This document shows positions 8,673 through 16,909 of a stretch of DNA of 43,396 nucleotides, piece after piece (within the stretch, counting starts at the first letter, position 1; every line of letters begins with the position of its first letter). Location: contig JADGPJ010000016.1 in the NCBI GenBank assembly GCA_017882505.1, positions 1 to 43,396 of the forward strand, given 5' to 3'. Both the position numbers and the translations under genes were made by a program. Below the pieces are notes generated by a model. That model was not told where the DNA came from, searched no databases, and was given only the letters and a program-made list of their open reading frames with translations. This stretch comes from Solirubrobacterales bacterium (GTDB lineage: Bacteria; Actinomycetota; Thermoleophilia; Solirubrobacterales; 70-9).

Positions 8673-8679
8673 GCGGACC

Positions 8680-8711
8680 GGTGGCGAGGGGATGCTGGTG
8701 CCCCTCACACC
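8680..8711. terminator. Bidirectional hairpin between MMPL gene and rpmB
   Basis: GAGGGG (8686-8691) pairs with CCCCTC (8701-8706) around a nine-base loop. GGTG (8680-8683) and CACC (8708-8711) extend the stem across a small internal loop. It lies between the convergent stops of the MMPL gene (8672) and rpmB (8725), where a shared terminator is expected. No U-tract follows on either strand. Confidence 0.5.
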
Positions 8712-8724
8712 CAACCCAGCTAGA

Positions 8725-8916
8725 TCAGGCGGCCTTCGTGACCTTGTTGGACTTCAGGCAACGAGTGCAGACGTAAACCCGCATCGGGCGGCCGTTCTCC
8801 TGGATCCGCACCTTCTGCAGGTTCGGATCGAAGCGGCGCTTGGTCGCGACCATCGAGTGGCTCCTGGACTGGCCGAAGGCCGGTCCCTTGCCGCAGCTGT
8901 GACATACCTTCGCCAT
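8725..8916 (-). CDS. rpmB: 50S ribosomal protein L28
   Basis: A 63-residue basic protein that is a standard-length bL28. It opens [21 protein letters not shown] and contains the [11 protein letters not shown] strand. Two cysteine pairs (C5/C8 and C50/C53) make this the zinc-binding (C+) version, in contrast with zinc-free paralogues that bacteria may make under zinc starvation. It lies 22 bases after ribH in the same direction and ends against the MMPL gene. ATG start at 8916. Confidence 0.96.
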   Translation of the reverse strand: MAKVCHSCGKGPAFGQSRSHSMVATKRRFDPNLQKVRIQENGRPMRVYVCTRCLKSNKVTKAA

Positions 8917-8938
8917 CGGGATCGGGGATGGTACCCAG

Positions 8939-9433
8939 TCAGGAGAGTTGGCGCTTCAACAGCGCCATCCGGGCAACGGTCAGGGCCGAGTTCCTGCCCT
9001 GGTCGCGTTTGTCGCCGCCGGCCCTGGCGAGGGCCTGATCCATGTTGTCGCAGGTGATCACGCCGAAGGCGCAGGGCACCCCGGTCTTGAGCTGGACGTC
9101 CTGGATCCCTCGCGCCGCCTCGGCGCAGACGAAGTCGAAGTGGTCGGTCTCGCCGCGGATGACGACGCCGAGACAGGCGACGCCCGCGAACTCACCGGTC
9201 TCGACCAGCAGCTTCGCCGCCATCGGCAGCTCGAAGGCGCCGGGCACCGAGTGGTGGCTGACGGAGCCGGTCGGGACGCCCGCGAGCTTGAAGCCGTCGT
9301 CGGCCCCCTGCAGCAACCGCAGCGCCAGGTCCTCGTAGTAGCGCCCGACGCACACCGCGAAGCGGAGCGGCGCCAGCTGGACCTGCTCCTCCTCGCTGAA
9401 CTGCTCGAGGAACTCCCCCTCCGCGTCAGCCAT
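8939..9433 (-). CDS. ribH: 6,7-dimethyl-8-ribityllumazine synthase
   Basis: A 164-residue lumazine synthase that condenses 5-amino-6-ribitylamino-uracil with dihydroxybutanone phosphate, the penultimate riboflavin step. VPGAFELP at 63-70 and [12 protein letters not shown] at 89-100 are the family signatures, including the catalytic His of the TxHxD segment. The start is the ATG at 9433, which overlaps the last codons of ribBA by eight bases; the longer open frame upstream belongs to ribBA's other frames. The N-terminal 20 residues are an acidic extension before the domain begins at [10 protein letters not shown]. It is the last gene of the rib operon. Confidence 0.96.
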   Translation of the reverse strand: MADAEGEFLEQFSEEEQVQLAPLRFAVCVGRYYEDLALRLLQGADDGFKLAGVPTGSVSHHSVPGAFELPMAAKLLVETGEFAGVACLGVVIRGETDHFDFVCAEAARGIQDVQLKTGVPCAFGVITCDNMDQALARAGGDKRDQGRNSALTVARMALLKRQLS

Positions 9434-10757
9434 CCTCGCCCTTCGCGTCGCGCTCCTCCTCGTCGTGGAGCATCTCTTCGTCGAGCGCCAGCCCCTGGTG
9501 GTGGAGCGAGTGCCCGAGCTTGTCGCGCTTGACCCGCAGGTAGGCCTCATTGTGGGTGTTGGGGCTGGATTCGATCGGCACCTGCTCGCTGACCGAGAGG
9601 CCGTAGCCCTCGAGGCCGACGATCTTTTTCGGGTTGTTGGTCAGCAGGCGGATGCTGGTGAGGCCGAGGTCGCCGAGGATCTGGGCGCCGATGCCGTAGT
9701 CGCGCAGGTCGGCGGGCAGGCCCAGTTTGAGGTTGGCCTCGACCGTGTCCGCGCCCTCCTCCTGGAGCTTGTAGGCGCGCAGCTTGTTCAGCAGGCCGAT
9801 TCCCCGTCCCTCCTGGGAGAGGTAGAGGAGGACGCCCTGGCCCTCGGCCTCGATCATCGACAGTGCCGCCTCCAGCTGCTCGCCGCAGTCGCAGCGCATG
9901 CTGTGGAAGACATCGCCGGTGAGGCACTCGCTGTGGACCCGGACGAGCACGTCGGCGGCGCCGTCGACCTCGCCCTTGACCATCGCGACGTGGTGTTTGT
10001 CGTCGACCAGGGAGCGGTAGCCGACCGCGGTGAAGTCGCCGAGGGCGGTCGGCAGCGCGGTCGCGACGACGCGCTCCACCAGCTTCTCGGTGCGGCGGCG
10101 GTAGGCGATCAGGTCGGCGACCGTGACCATCTTCAGCCCGTGCCTTTCGCAGTAGGGGACGAGGTCGGGGACGCGGGCCATGGTGCCGTCGTCGTTCATC
10201 ACCTCGCAGATCACGCCGGCTGGGATCAGCCCGGCGAGGCGGGCGAAGTCGACGCTGGCCTCGGTGTGGCCGGTCCGCTCCAGGACGCCGCCCTCTTTGG
10301 CGCGGAGGGGGAACATGTGGCCGGGGACGACGATGTCGCGCGAGCCCGACTGGGGATCGATCGCGACCTGGATCGTGTGGGCGCGGTCGTGCGCCGAGAT
10401 CCCGGTGCTGACCCCGCCGGCGGCCTCGATCGTGACCGTGAAGGCGGTCTGCAGCGGCGCCTCGTTCTTGGCCGCCATCAGGTTCAGGCCGAGCTGCTCG
10501 CAGCGTTCGGCGGTCAGCGCCAGGCAGATCAGGCCGCGCGCCTCTTTGGCCATGAAGTTGACCGCCTCGGGGGTGGCGAACTGCGCCGCCATCACCAGGT
10601 CGCCCTCGTTCTCGCGGTCCTCGCCGTCGCAGACGACGATCATCCGGCCGCGCCGGATCTCCTCGAGCGCTTCCTCGATCGTCGCGAAGGGGCTGCCCCC
10701 CGCTCCATCCTTGACCGCCACTTTCCTCTGAGTCTCCGTCATCTGGGTCACGCTCAT
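9426..10757 (-). CDS. ribBA: Bifunctional dihydroxybutanone-phosphate synthase / GTP cyclohydrolase II
   Basis: A 443-residue fusion supplying both precursors for riboflavin. The N-terminal RibB half (about 23-222) has [10 protein letters not shown] at 44-53 and the GHTEASVD segment at 163-170. The C-terminal RibA half (about 226-425) has [20 protein letters not shown], whose cysteines at 278, 289 and 291 bind the catalytic zinc, then [11 protein letters not shown] and [12 protein letters not shown]. About 18 acidic residues follow the domain. The ATG start at 10757 overlaps the ribE stop as ATGA, so translation is probably coupled. Both active sites look intact. Confidence 0.97.
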   Translation of the reverse strand: MSVTQMTETQRKVAVKDGAGGSPFATIEEALEEIRRGRMIVVCDGEDRENEGDLVMAAQFATPEAVNFMAKEARGLICLALTAERCEQLGLNLMAAKNEAPLQTAFTVTIEAAGGVSTGISAHDRAHTIQVAIDPQSGSRDIVVPGHMFPLRAKEGGVLERTGHTEASVDFARLAGLIPAGVICEVMNDDGTMARVPDLVPYCERHGLKMVTVADLIAYRRRTEKLVERVVATALPTALGDFTAVGYRSLVDDKHHVAMVKGEVDGAADVLVRVHSECLTGDVFHSMRCDCGEQLEAALSMIEAEGQGVLLYLSQEGRGIGLLNKLRAYKLQEEGADTVEANLKLGLPADLRDYGIGAQILGDLGLTSIRLLTNNPKKIVGLEGYGLSVSEQVPIESSPNTHNEAYLRVKRDKLGHSLHHQGLALDEEMLHDEEERDAKGEDG

Positions 10758-11353
10758 TCCTTTCCGGCGAATGGTGCCACCAAACGCTCCACGTACTTGG
10801 CCACGATGTCGCACTCGACGTTCAGGTGGCTTCCGACCTCGAGCTTGCCCATGGTCGTGCGCTCCAGAGTCTCAGGGATCAGGGAAAGTTCTGCCCAAGA
10901 CTCCCCCAATTCGGCGACCGTGAGACTGACCCCGTTGAGGGTTATCGACCCCTTGTCGACGACGTAACGCATCAACTCGGCCGGGAGGCCGACGCGGAGC
11001 CGCCTGGCGAAGCCGTCCTCGCTGACGCCGAGGACCTCGCCGACCCCGTCGACATGACCCTGGACGATGTGGCCGCCGAGACGATCGGAGGCCTGCATCG
11101 CCAGCTCAAGGTTGACCTCGCCGCCGGCCTCGACGCCTCCCAGCGCGGTGACCGTGAGCGTCTGGTTCATCGCCTCGGTCTCGAAGCCACCGGCGTCGGC
11201 GGCGGTCGCGGTCAGGCAGACCCCGTTGACGGCGACCGAATCGCCGAGTCCGATTTCCGGTCCGAGCGAGGTCGCGATCCGCAGCCTGGCGCCGTCGGCG
11301 CCGGACTCCAGCGTCTCGATCGTGCCGACGTCCTGGATCAGTCCCGTGAACAT
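10754..11353 (-). CDS. ribE: Riboflavin synthase, alpha chain
   Basis: A 199-residue enzyme that dismutates two lumazine molecules to riboflavin. It starts [16 protein letters not shown], the diagnostic N terminus, and has the two repeated lumazine-binding domains: [14 protein letters not shown] in the first and [17 protein letters not shown] in the second, with [13 protein letters not shown] between them. Length and order are typical. It lies one base after ribD and overlaps ribBA by four bases. In Bacillus naming this gene is ribE; other schemes use ribC. Confidence 0.97.
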   Translation of the reverse strand: MFTGLIQDVGTIETLESGADGARLRIATSLGPEIGLGDSVAVNGVCLTATAADAGGFETEAMNQTLTVTALGGVEAGGEVNLELAMQASDRLGGHIVQGHVDGVGEVLGVSEDGFARRLRVGLPAELMRYVVDKGSITLNGVSLTVAELGESWAELSLIPETLERTTMGKLEVGSHLNVECDIVAKYVERLVAPFAGKE

Positions 11354-11354
11354 C

Positions 11355-12464
11355 TCACCACTCCTTGTAGCGGGCCGTGATCAGAGTGTCCTCGCCGACG
11401 CTCTCCGCGCTCGACTCCAGCGCCGTCAACCGCCCCGGACCCGGAGTGACCGAGCCGATGTCGGAGCTGCCGAGGAGCAGCGGCGCGATGAAGGTGTGGG
11501 AGACGTCGATCTGCTCGGCGGCGACGAAGGCCGAGGCGAGGGTGCGCCCCCCCTCGAGGAAGAGGCTGGTGACGTCGCGGCGGCCGAGGTCGGCGAGGGC
11601 GGCCTCGACGCGCTCGGCGCGGGTCGAGCCGCCGGCGACGAGGATCTCGGCGGCGGCGGCCTCGAGGGCGCGGACCCGCCCCGGGTCGGCGCCCGGCGCG
11701 GTGACGACGAGCACCGGCGACTGGTCGAGGCTGGCGAGCAGCCGGGAGTCGAGCGGCAGCCTGGCCTGGGCGTCGAAGACGATGCGAACCGGCTGGCGGG
11801 CGCTGGCCTGGCGGACGGTCAGCAGCGGGTCGTCGGCGAAGACGGTGCCGATCCCGACCGCGATCGCGTCGGAGTCGGCGCGCCAGCGCTGGACCATGGC
11901 GCGGCTGAGCTCGCCCGAGATCCAGCGGCTGTCGCCGGGGGCGGTCGAGGTCTGGCCGTCGAGGGACATCGCCATCTTCAAGGTGACCAGCGGCAGGCCG
12001 GTGCGGGCGTGCTTGCGGAAGGACTGGTTGAGCAGCCGGGCGGCGCTGGCCTCGGCGCCGGCGGCGAAGGCGACCTCGACGCCGCCGTCGCGGAGGATGC
12101 CGGGCCCGCGGCCGGAAGCCTTCTCCGTCGGGTCCTCGGAGGCGATCACGACGCGGGCGATCCCGGCCTCGAGGATCGCCTCGGTGCACGGAGGCTGGCG
12201 ACCCTGGTGGGCGCAGGGCTCGAGCGTCACGCACATCGTCGCCCCCGCCGGGTCCTCGCCGCGCTCGCGGCAATCCTCCAGCGCCACCCGCTCCGCGTGC
12301 AACCCGCCAAGCTCGGCGTGGAAGCCCTCACCGATAACCTTCCCGTCGCGTACGACCACGGCGCCGACGAGAGGGTTCGGACTGACTCTGCCCCTCCCAC
12401 GCTCCGCAAGTTCAAGCGCCCGCCTTAGGTGGGTCCCGTCCGCGGCTGTGACCTGAGAGTTCAT
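11355..12464 (-). CDS. ribD: Riboflavin biosynthesis deaminase/reductase RibD
   Basis: A 369-residue bifunctional enzyme: the N-terminal cytidine-deaminase-like domain removes the pyrimidine amino group, and the C-terminal NADPH reductase reduces the ribosyl side chain. HAE at 56-58 and PCAHQGRQPPC at 83-93 provide the zinc ligands and catalytic Glu. In the reductase half, PLVTLKMAMSLDGQTS, SRWISG and FLEGGRTLASAF are characteristic. The start is ATG at 12464 (MNSQVTAADGTHLRRALELA); the frame upstream is not coding. It heads the rib operon and is preceded by a palindrome and a TAGAAT -10-like box. Confidence 0.96.
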   Translation of the reverse strand: MNSQVTAADGTHLRRALELAERGRGRVSPNPLVGAVVVRDGKVIGEGFHAELGGLHAERVALEDCRERGEDPAGATMCVTLEPCAHQGRQPPCTEAILEAGIARVVIASEDPTEKASGRGPGILRDGGVEVAFAAGAEASAARLLNQSFRKHARTGLPLVTLKMAMSLDGQTSTAPGDSRWISGELSRAMVQRWRADSDAIAVGIGTVFADDPLLTVRQASARQPVRIVFDAQARLPLDSRLLASLDQSPVLVVTAPGADPGRVRALEAAAAEILVAGGSTRAERVEAALADLGRRDVTSLFLEGGRTLASAFVAAEQIDVSHTFIAPLLLGSSDIGSVTPGPGRLTALESSAESVGEDTLITARYKEW

Positions 12465-12470
12465 CGGACC

Positions 12471-12486
12471 GATTGACTGGTCAATC
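12471..12486. promoter_or_regulatory. Operator-like palindrome upstream of ribD
   Basis: GATTGAC-TG-GTCAATC is a perfect inverted repeat with seven-base arms and a two-base centre, unusually AT-rich for its surroundings. It lies seven bases before the ribD start codon and would fall at about +1 to +16 of a transcript from the TAGAAT box, a repressor-like position. The regulator is unknown. Confidence 0.5.
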
Positions 12487-12493
12487 AGTCGCA

Positions 12494-12499
12494 ATTCTA
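12494..12499 (-). promoter_or_regulatory. Candidate -10 box of the rib operon
   Basis: The minus strand reads TAGAAT, five of six matches to TATAAT, in otherwise GC-rich DNA. It would start transcription about 23 bases before the ribD ATG. No good -35 is seen; that zone is taken up by the left arm of the palindromic element at 12510-12587. Confidence 0.4.
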
Positions 12500-12509
12500 C
12501 GCCCCTCCC

Positions 12510-12587
12510 GCGGGTGTCCCCGGGGGAGAGGCCGAGAACGGACATACTTGCCCGCCCGCAGGCCTCTCCCCCGGGGACAGGACCCGC
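12510..12587 (+). repeat. Palindromic element copy 2 (conserved loop, private stem), ribD/GT2 intergenic
   Basis: Arms GTCCCCGGGGGAGAGGCC (12516-12533) and its exact complement (12561-12578) form 18 pairs. Outer GCGGGT (12510-12515) pairs with ACCCGC (12582-12587) across a three-base bulge. The 27-base core at 12534-12560 begins GAGAACGGACATAC and ends TTGCCCGCCCGCA, matching the recG copy at 24 of 27 positions; the differences are G/A, T/C and T/C. The arms share no sequence with the recG arms apart from the inner CC...GG pair. It sits between the divergent ribD and glycosyltransferase genes, in the opposite orientation to ribD. Confidence 0.88.
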
Positions 12588-12623
12588 GCGCCGGGGGCGC
12601 GAATACCCTGGTCGACCCGCCCT

Positions 12624-13610
12624 ATGAAGCTGATAATTCAGATCCCGTGCCTGAATGAGGAGGCCACTCTCCCGGCGACGATCGCCGACCTGCCGCGCCA
12701 GCTCGACGGCATCGAGGCGATCGAGCTGCTGGTCGTCGACGACGGCTCCACCGACCGCACCATCGCGGTCGCCCGCGAGTGCGGGGTCGAGCACATCGTC
12801 CGCCTGACCAACAACAAGGGGCTCGCCGCCGGCTTTCAGGCCGGGCTCGACGCCTGCCTGAAGCTCGGCGCCGACATCGTCGTCAACACCGACGCCGACA
12901 ACCAATACAGCGGCGCCGACGTCGCCAAGCTGGTGGCGCCGATCCTCGCCGGCGAGGCCGACATGGTCGTCGGCGACCGCCAGGTGACCCAGATCGAGCA
13001 CTTCTCCGGCTCGAAAAAGGGGCTGCAGCGGCTCGGCAGCTGGGTCGTGCGGCGGCTCTCGGGCACCGAGATCACCGACACCACCTCCGGCTTTCGCGCC
13101 TACAACCGCGAGGCGGCGCTGCAGCTCTCGGTCGTCGACAACTACACCTACACGCTCGAGAGCCTGATCCAGGCCGGCAAGATGCTGATCGCCGTCGACC
13201 AGGTCACGGTCGCGACCAACCCGCAGACCCGCGAGTCGCGCCTCTTCGACTCGACCGGCGCCTACGTGCGTCGCAACGGCCCGGCGATCCTGCGGATCTA
13301 CGCCCGCTACGAGCCACTGCGCGCCTTCGCCACCGCCGGCCTCGTCGTCATGGTCCTCGCCCTGGCGGCGTGGCTGCCTTTCCTGATCGACTGGATCTTC
13401 AACGGCCACAGCAACGGCCACATCCAGTCGCTGATCCTCGGCGCCGTCCTCTTCATCGCCGCGGTGCAGCTGTTTGCGCTCGGGGTGATCGGCGACCTGC
13501 TCGCCGGCCAGCGGGTGATGACCCAGCGCGTCTTCGAGCGCGTGCGCCGGGTCGAGCTGGCGCTCGGCGTCGAGCCCTCCCATTACGAGTCCGGCGACCA
13601 GCGCGACTGA
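12624..13610 (+). CDS. Family 2 glycosyltransferase with C-terminal membrane anchor
   Basis: A 328-residue GT-A type glycosyltransferase. MKLIIQIPCLNEEATLP opens the fold, DDGSTD at 39-44 binds the nucleotide-sugar, and NTDADNQY at 89-96 is the metal-binding DxD region. Two hydrophobic segments near the C terminus (AFATAGLVVMVLALAAWLPF and LILGAVLFIAAVQLFALGVI) resemble the dolichyl/polyprenyl-phosphate sugar synthase subgroup (DPMS/ArnC-like), so it probably loads a sugar onto a lipid carrier at the inner membrane. Its stop overlaps the flippase start by ATGA, which supports a joint role in making a surface glycan. ATG start at 12624. Confidence 0.85.
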   Translation: MKLIIQIPCLNEEATLPATIADLPRQLDGIEAIELLVVDDGSTDRTIAVARECGVEHIVRLTNNKGLAAGFQAGLDACLKLGADIVVNTDADNQYSGADVAKLVAPILAGEADMVVGDRQVTQIEHFSGSKKGLQRLGSWVVRRLSGTEITDTTSGFRAYNREAALQLSVVDNYTYTLESLIQAGKMLIAVDQVTVATNPQTRESRLFDSTGAYVRRNGPAILRIYARYEPLRAFATAGLVVMVLALAAWLPFLIDWIFNGHSNGHIQSLILGAVLFIAAVQLFALGVIGDLLAGQRVMTQRVFERVRRVELALGVEPSHYESGDQRD

Positions 13611-14995
13611 TGGAGGCGAGCAAGGGCGGCGCGGCGGCCAGCTCGGCCGACTACGGCAAGACCGCGAGCTTCCTGGCGGTCGGCGTCGGCCTCACCGGCG
13701 TCGTCACCTACGCCTACTTCCTGATCGCCTCGCACGTCCTCTCCAAGCCCGACTACGGGCAGATCACGGTGCTCTGGTCGGCGGTCTTCATCACGATCTC
13801 GACCCTCTACCGCCCGATCGAACAGCTGCTCTCCCGCCACATCTCCGAGCGGCTGGAGAAGGGGAAGTCGGTCAGCGAGCCGATGCGGGTCGCGTCGACG
13901 ATCCAGTTCGGGCTCTCGCTCTTCTTCGCCGTCACCGCCCTGGCCCTGCGCGGTCCGATCCAGAATGGCCTGCTGGAGGGGAACTCAACCCTTTATTGGG
14001 TCTTCTTCTCCTCGGTCCTCTTCTACGCGGCGAGCTACTTCGCGCGCGGGTTCCTGGCCGGAAATCAGCGCTTCGGCCTGTTCGTGGCCCTGATCCTCTC
14101 CGAATCGGTCTTCCGGACGATCTTCGCGGTGCTGGTCGCGGTCAGCGTGCTCGAAGGCCAGTCGGCGGTCGCGATCGGGATCGTCGCCGCACCGGCGCTG
14201 AGCCTGATGGTCGTTCCCTTCGCCTTCGCGCGGCGGGCGAAACAGGAGGAGGCGAGGCCCAAGCGGCCGCCGTCGGACGCCGTCGAGGAAAAGTTCTCAT
14301 TCGCCGAGGGAGGTGGGTTCGCCGGCGCGGTGCTGTTGATCATGTTCAGCGAACAGGCCTTCCTCAACGCCGGCCCGCTGATCATCCGCGGTCTTCAGGG
14401 TGCCGCGGCGGCGGGCTTCATCTTCAACGTGCTGATGCTCGCCCGGGCGCCGCTGCAGTTGTTCCAGTCGGTCTCGACCAGCATCCTGCCCCACCTGACC
14501 AAACTCCACGCCAGCGCCACCGCCGAGGGGGAGCGCGAATTCCACAAGACGGTGCGGATGGTGCTGCTTGGGCTCGCCGCCTTCACCGCCCTGGTCGTCG
14601 TCGTGGTCCTGGTCGCCGGGCCGAAGCTGATGCAGATCGCGTTCAGCAACAAGTTCACCTACGACCGCCCCGGCCTGCTGCTGGTCTCGGTCGGGATGGG
14701 GCTCTACCTCTGCTCGGTGACGGTCAACCAGGCCTGTATCGCCCAGGGTCAGGTGCGGCGCGCCTCGGTCCGCTGGATCAGCTGCGCCGCGCTCTTCATC
14801 GGCTGGAACTTCGTGCCGCTGGTCAGCAACGAGTTCCGCCGCGTCGAGATCGGCTTCCTGCTCGCCGCCGGGGTCCTCCTCTCCCTCCTCTACTACGTCT
14901 ACCGCCGCCCGCACGAGCGGGCCGAGGACGTTCCCGAGCCCGGTTCGGGAGAGGAGCTGGAGGCCCGCCTGGCACTGATCGACGAGAACGTCTGA
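13610..14995 (+). CDS. Wzx/MurJ-like polysaccharide flippase (MOP superfamily)
   Basis: A 461-residue polytopic membrane protein with roughly 12-14 hydrophobic segments and no soluble domain. Segments such as ASFLAVGVGLTGVVTYAYFLIASHVLSKPDYG and YRPIEQLLSRHISERLE resemble the N-terminal helices of lipopolysaccharide or teichoic-acid flippases of the MOP family. A family member would move lipid-linked oligosaccharide across the membrane. It overlaps the preceding glycosyltransferase by four bases, so the pair likely forms a small envelope glycan unit. No polymerase (Wzy) or ligase gene lies nearby. The assignment to flippase is by topology and context; the substrate is unknown. Confidence 0.75.
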   Translation: MEASKGGAAASSADYGKTASFLAVGVGLTGVVTYAYFLIASHVLSKPDYGQITVLWSAVFITISTLYRPIEQLLSRHISERLEKGKSVSEPMRVASTIQFGLSLFFAVTALALRGPIQNGLLEGNSTLYWVFFSSVLFYAASYFARGFLAGNQRFGLFVALILSESVFRTIFAVLVAVSVLEGQSAVAIGIVAAPALSLMVVPFAFARRAKQEEARPKRPPSDAVEEKFSFAEGGGFAGAVLLIMFSEQAFLNAGPLIIRGLQGAAAAGFIFNVLMLARAPLQLFQSVSTSILPHLTKLHASATAEGEREFHKTVRMVLLGLAAFTALVVVVVLVAGPKLMQIAFSNKFTYDRPGLLLVSVGMGLYLCSVTVNQACIAQGQVRRASVRWISCAALFIGWNFVPLVSNEFRRVEIGFLLAAGVLLSLLYYVYRRPHERAEDVPEPGSGEELEARLALIDENV

Positions 14996-15016
14996 CGGTT
15001 CACTAGGGTCCGTAAA

Positions 15017-16813
15017 ATGGGGGGACACGATGCCGAGCTGATCCTCATAGCCGGCGTTCTGCTGGCCGCCGGCATCGCGGGAGCGCTGCTCGCCGACCGC
15101 GTCCGGGTCCCGGGCCTGCTGCTGTTCCTCGGCCTCGGAATGCTCGCCGGCTCGCAGGGAATCGGCGGCATCGACTTCACCAACGCCGAGCTGGCGCGGA
15201 CGCTGGGGACGATCGCGCTGGTCCTGATCCTCTTCGAGGGCGGGCTGACCGCGGGCTGGTCGGAGATCCGGCCGGTCCTCGGCACCGCGGCCTCGCTGGC
15301 GACGCTCGGGACCCTGGTCACGGCGGCGATCGCCGGCATCGCGGCGAAGCTCATCTTCGACCTCAGCCTGCTGGAAGGGATGATCGTCGGCGCCGCGATC
15401 GCCGCCACCGACTCGGCCGCGATCTTCGCCGTGCTGCGCAACTCGACCCTCGAGAAGCGCCTGGCGCGCTCGCTCGAGGGCGAGTCGGGGATGAACGACC
15501 CGGTCGCGCTGCTGCTGGTGATCGGCTTCATCGAGTGGATCCAGACCCCCGGCTACGGGTTCGCCGACATGGCCGGGCTGCTGGTGCTGAAACTGGCGCT
15601 GGGGATCGGCATCGGGTTGGCCGTGGGCCGGATCGCGGTCTGGATCCTGAACAAGATCGAGCTGCCGACCGACGGCATCTACCCGGTGGCGACGATGGCG
15701 ATCGCCGGGCTCGCCTACGGGCTCGCCGAGGTGGCGCACGGCTCCGGGCTGCTGGCCGTCTACCTGACCGCGCTGGCCCTCGGCTCGGCCAGCATCCCCG
15801 CCCGCCGCACCGTCGTCTCCTTCCACGAGGGCCTGGGCTGGATCGCGCAGATCTCGCTCTTCATCCTGCTCGGCCTGCTGGTCTTCCCCAGCAGCCTCGA
15901 TAGCGTCGCGCTCAAGGGCCTGGCGCTCTCGGCGGCGCTGATCGTCGTCGCCAGGCCGGTCGCGACCTTCCTGGCGACGGCGCTGGCGCCGCTCAACTCG
16001 CGCGAGCGGCTGATGCTCGGCTGGGCGGGGCTGCGGGGGGCGACGCCGATCTGGCTGGCGACCTTTCCGGTCGTCGCCGGGATCGGCGCCGGCCAGGAAC
16101 TGTTCGCGATCGTCTTCTTCGTCGTCGTCACCTCGACCCTGGTCCAGGGGGCGAGCTTCGAGCCGCTGGCGACCCGGCTGGGGCTGACCACCGACGAGCC
16201 GGCGCTGCCGCGGCGCCTGCTCGAGTCCGGGCGCATCCGCCGGATGGGCGGCGACGTGATCGCCTACAGGCTGCCGCCGGGAGCCGCGGCGGCCGGGCAC
16301 CGGGTGCGCGAGCTGGAGCTGCCGCGGCAGGCGCTGGTCAACGTGATCGTCCGCGACGGCCACGCGATCCCGCCGCGCGGCTCGACCGAAATCCGCGAGG
16401 GCGACGAGCTCCACATCCTCGTCCGCAGCGAGCTTCGCGACGAGGTCGAGGCGCAGACGGAGGTCTGGACGAAGGGGCCGGTCGGACGCCCGCCACCGCT
16501 GCCGCTGCCGCGGCGAGCAGCCTCGCAGGTGTTCACGGTGCGCCCGGTCCGCGAGGGCGACGACCCACGGGCGCTGAACCAGGTCGACGGTATCCCGGTG
16601 CTGGCGGTGCTGCGCAGCCGCGGCGACGAGGTCGGGGCGATGGCGGCGCTGGCAGACGGCCGCTACGCGGTTACCGGCGAAGAGCTGATTGCGGTCGGAG
16701 GAAGGCGCGCCCTGGCGGGGTGGTGCGAGAGGCGTGCCGCGCGGCCCGGGGTCGACCAGGCGGAACGTGCCTGGTGGCAGGAGGTAACTGGCGCCTTGAT
16801 CGCGAGGGGCTGA
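15017..16813 (+). CDS. CPA1-family K+(Na+)/H+ antiporter with C-terminal RCK domain
   Basis: A 598-residue cation/proton antiporter. The first about 390 residues hold about 12 membrane segments, including ILFEGGL, the ATDSAA aspartate at 131-132 and GESGMNDPVALLLV with the Asn-Asp pair at 160-161, the ion-binding residues of this superfamily. A TrkA-C (RCK_C) domain follows at about 405-465 (GDVIAYRLPPGAAAAGHRVRELELP...EGDELHILV), then a further regulatory region to the end. This arrangement matches NhaP2/CvrA potassium/proton antiporters. It starts at ATG 15017, 21 bases after the flippase. The exact ion preference cannot be read from sequence. Confidence 0.88.
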   Translation: MGGHDAELILIAGVLLAAGIAGALLADRVRVPGLLLFLGLGMLAGSQGIGGIDFTNAELARTLGTIALVLILFEGGLTAGWSEIRPVLGTAASLATLGTLVTAAIAGIAAKLIFDLSLLEGMIVGAAIAATDSAAIFAVLRNSTLEKRLARSLEGESGMNDPVALLLVIGFIEWIQTPGYGFADMAGLLVLKLALGIGIGLAVGRIAVWILNKIELPTDGIYPVATMAIAGLAYGLAEVAHGSGLLAVYLTALALGSASIPARRTVVSFHEGLGWIAQISLFILLGLLVFPSSLDSVALKGLALSAALIVVARPVATFLATALAPLNSRERLMLGWAGLRGATPIWLATFPVVAGIGAGQELFAIVFFVVVTSTLVQGASFEPLATRLGLTTDEPALPRRLLESGRIRRMGGDVIAYRLPPGAAAAGHRVRELELPRQALVNVIVRDGHAIPPRGSTEIREGDELHILVRSELRDEVEAQTEVWTKGPVGRPPPLPLPRRAASQVFTVRPVREGDDPRALNQVDGIPVLAVLRSRGDEVGAMAALADGRYAVTGEELIAVGGRRALAGWCERRAARPGVDQAERAWWQEVTGALIARG

Positions 16814-16859
16814 GACCGGCGCATATCTGCGTCTTCGGTCGCTTGTGTGCGGAGCACAC
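16814..16859. terminator. Two hairpins between the antiporter gene and rpe
   Basis: Immediately after the antiporter stop, GACCG (16814-16818) pairs with CGGTC (16836-16840), with CGCA/TGCG inside. A second hairpin, GTGTGC-GGA-GCACAC (16845-16859), follows. The location between convergent genes fits a bidirectional terminator, although there is no U-run. The rest of 16860-16909 shows no further feature. Confidence 0.4.
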
Positions 16860-16909
16860 GGCGTTCCCTGCATCCTTGATCTGCTTGGCCTCAGACCCTC
16901 GTGCTTGCT

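Noticed and set aside
12534-12560. LexA/SOS-box reading of the conserved core (CGAACAC-like half-site in the recG copy)
   Set aside because: The second half-site of a Gram-positive SOS box is missing, and the other copy changes the half-site to CGGACAT.
12465-12623. FMN riboswitch upstream of ribD
   Set aside because: The conserved RFN blocks are not present, and the space is filled by the palindromic element.
12473-12658. 61-codon plus-strand frame across the palindromic element
   Set aside because: It is produced by the GC-rich palindrome, overlaps the start of the glycosyltransferase gene, and has no ribosome binding site.
14297-16873. 858-codon minus-strand frame opposite the flippase and antiporter genes
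   Set aside because: Rich in Arg, Gln, Asp and Gly with no hydrophobic segments or motifs; the plus strand holds two clear membrane proteins.
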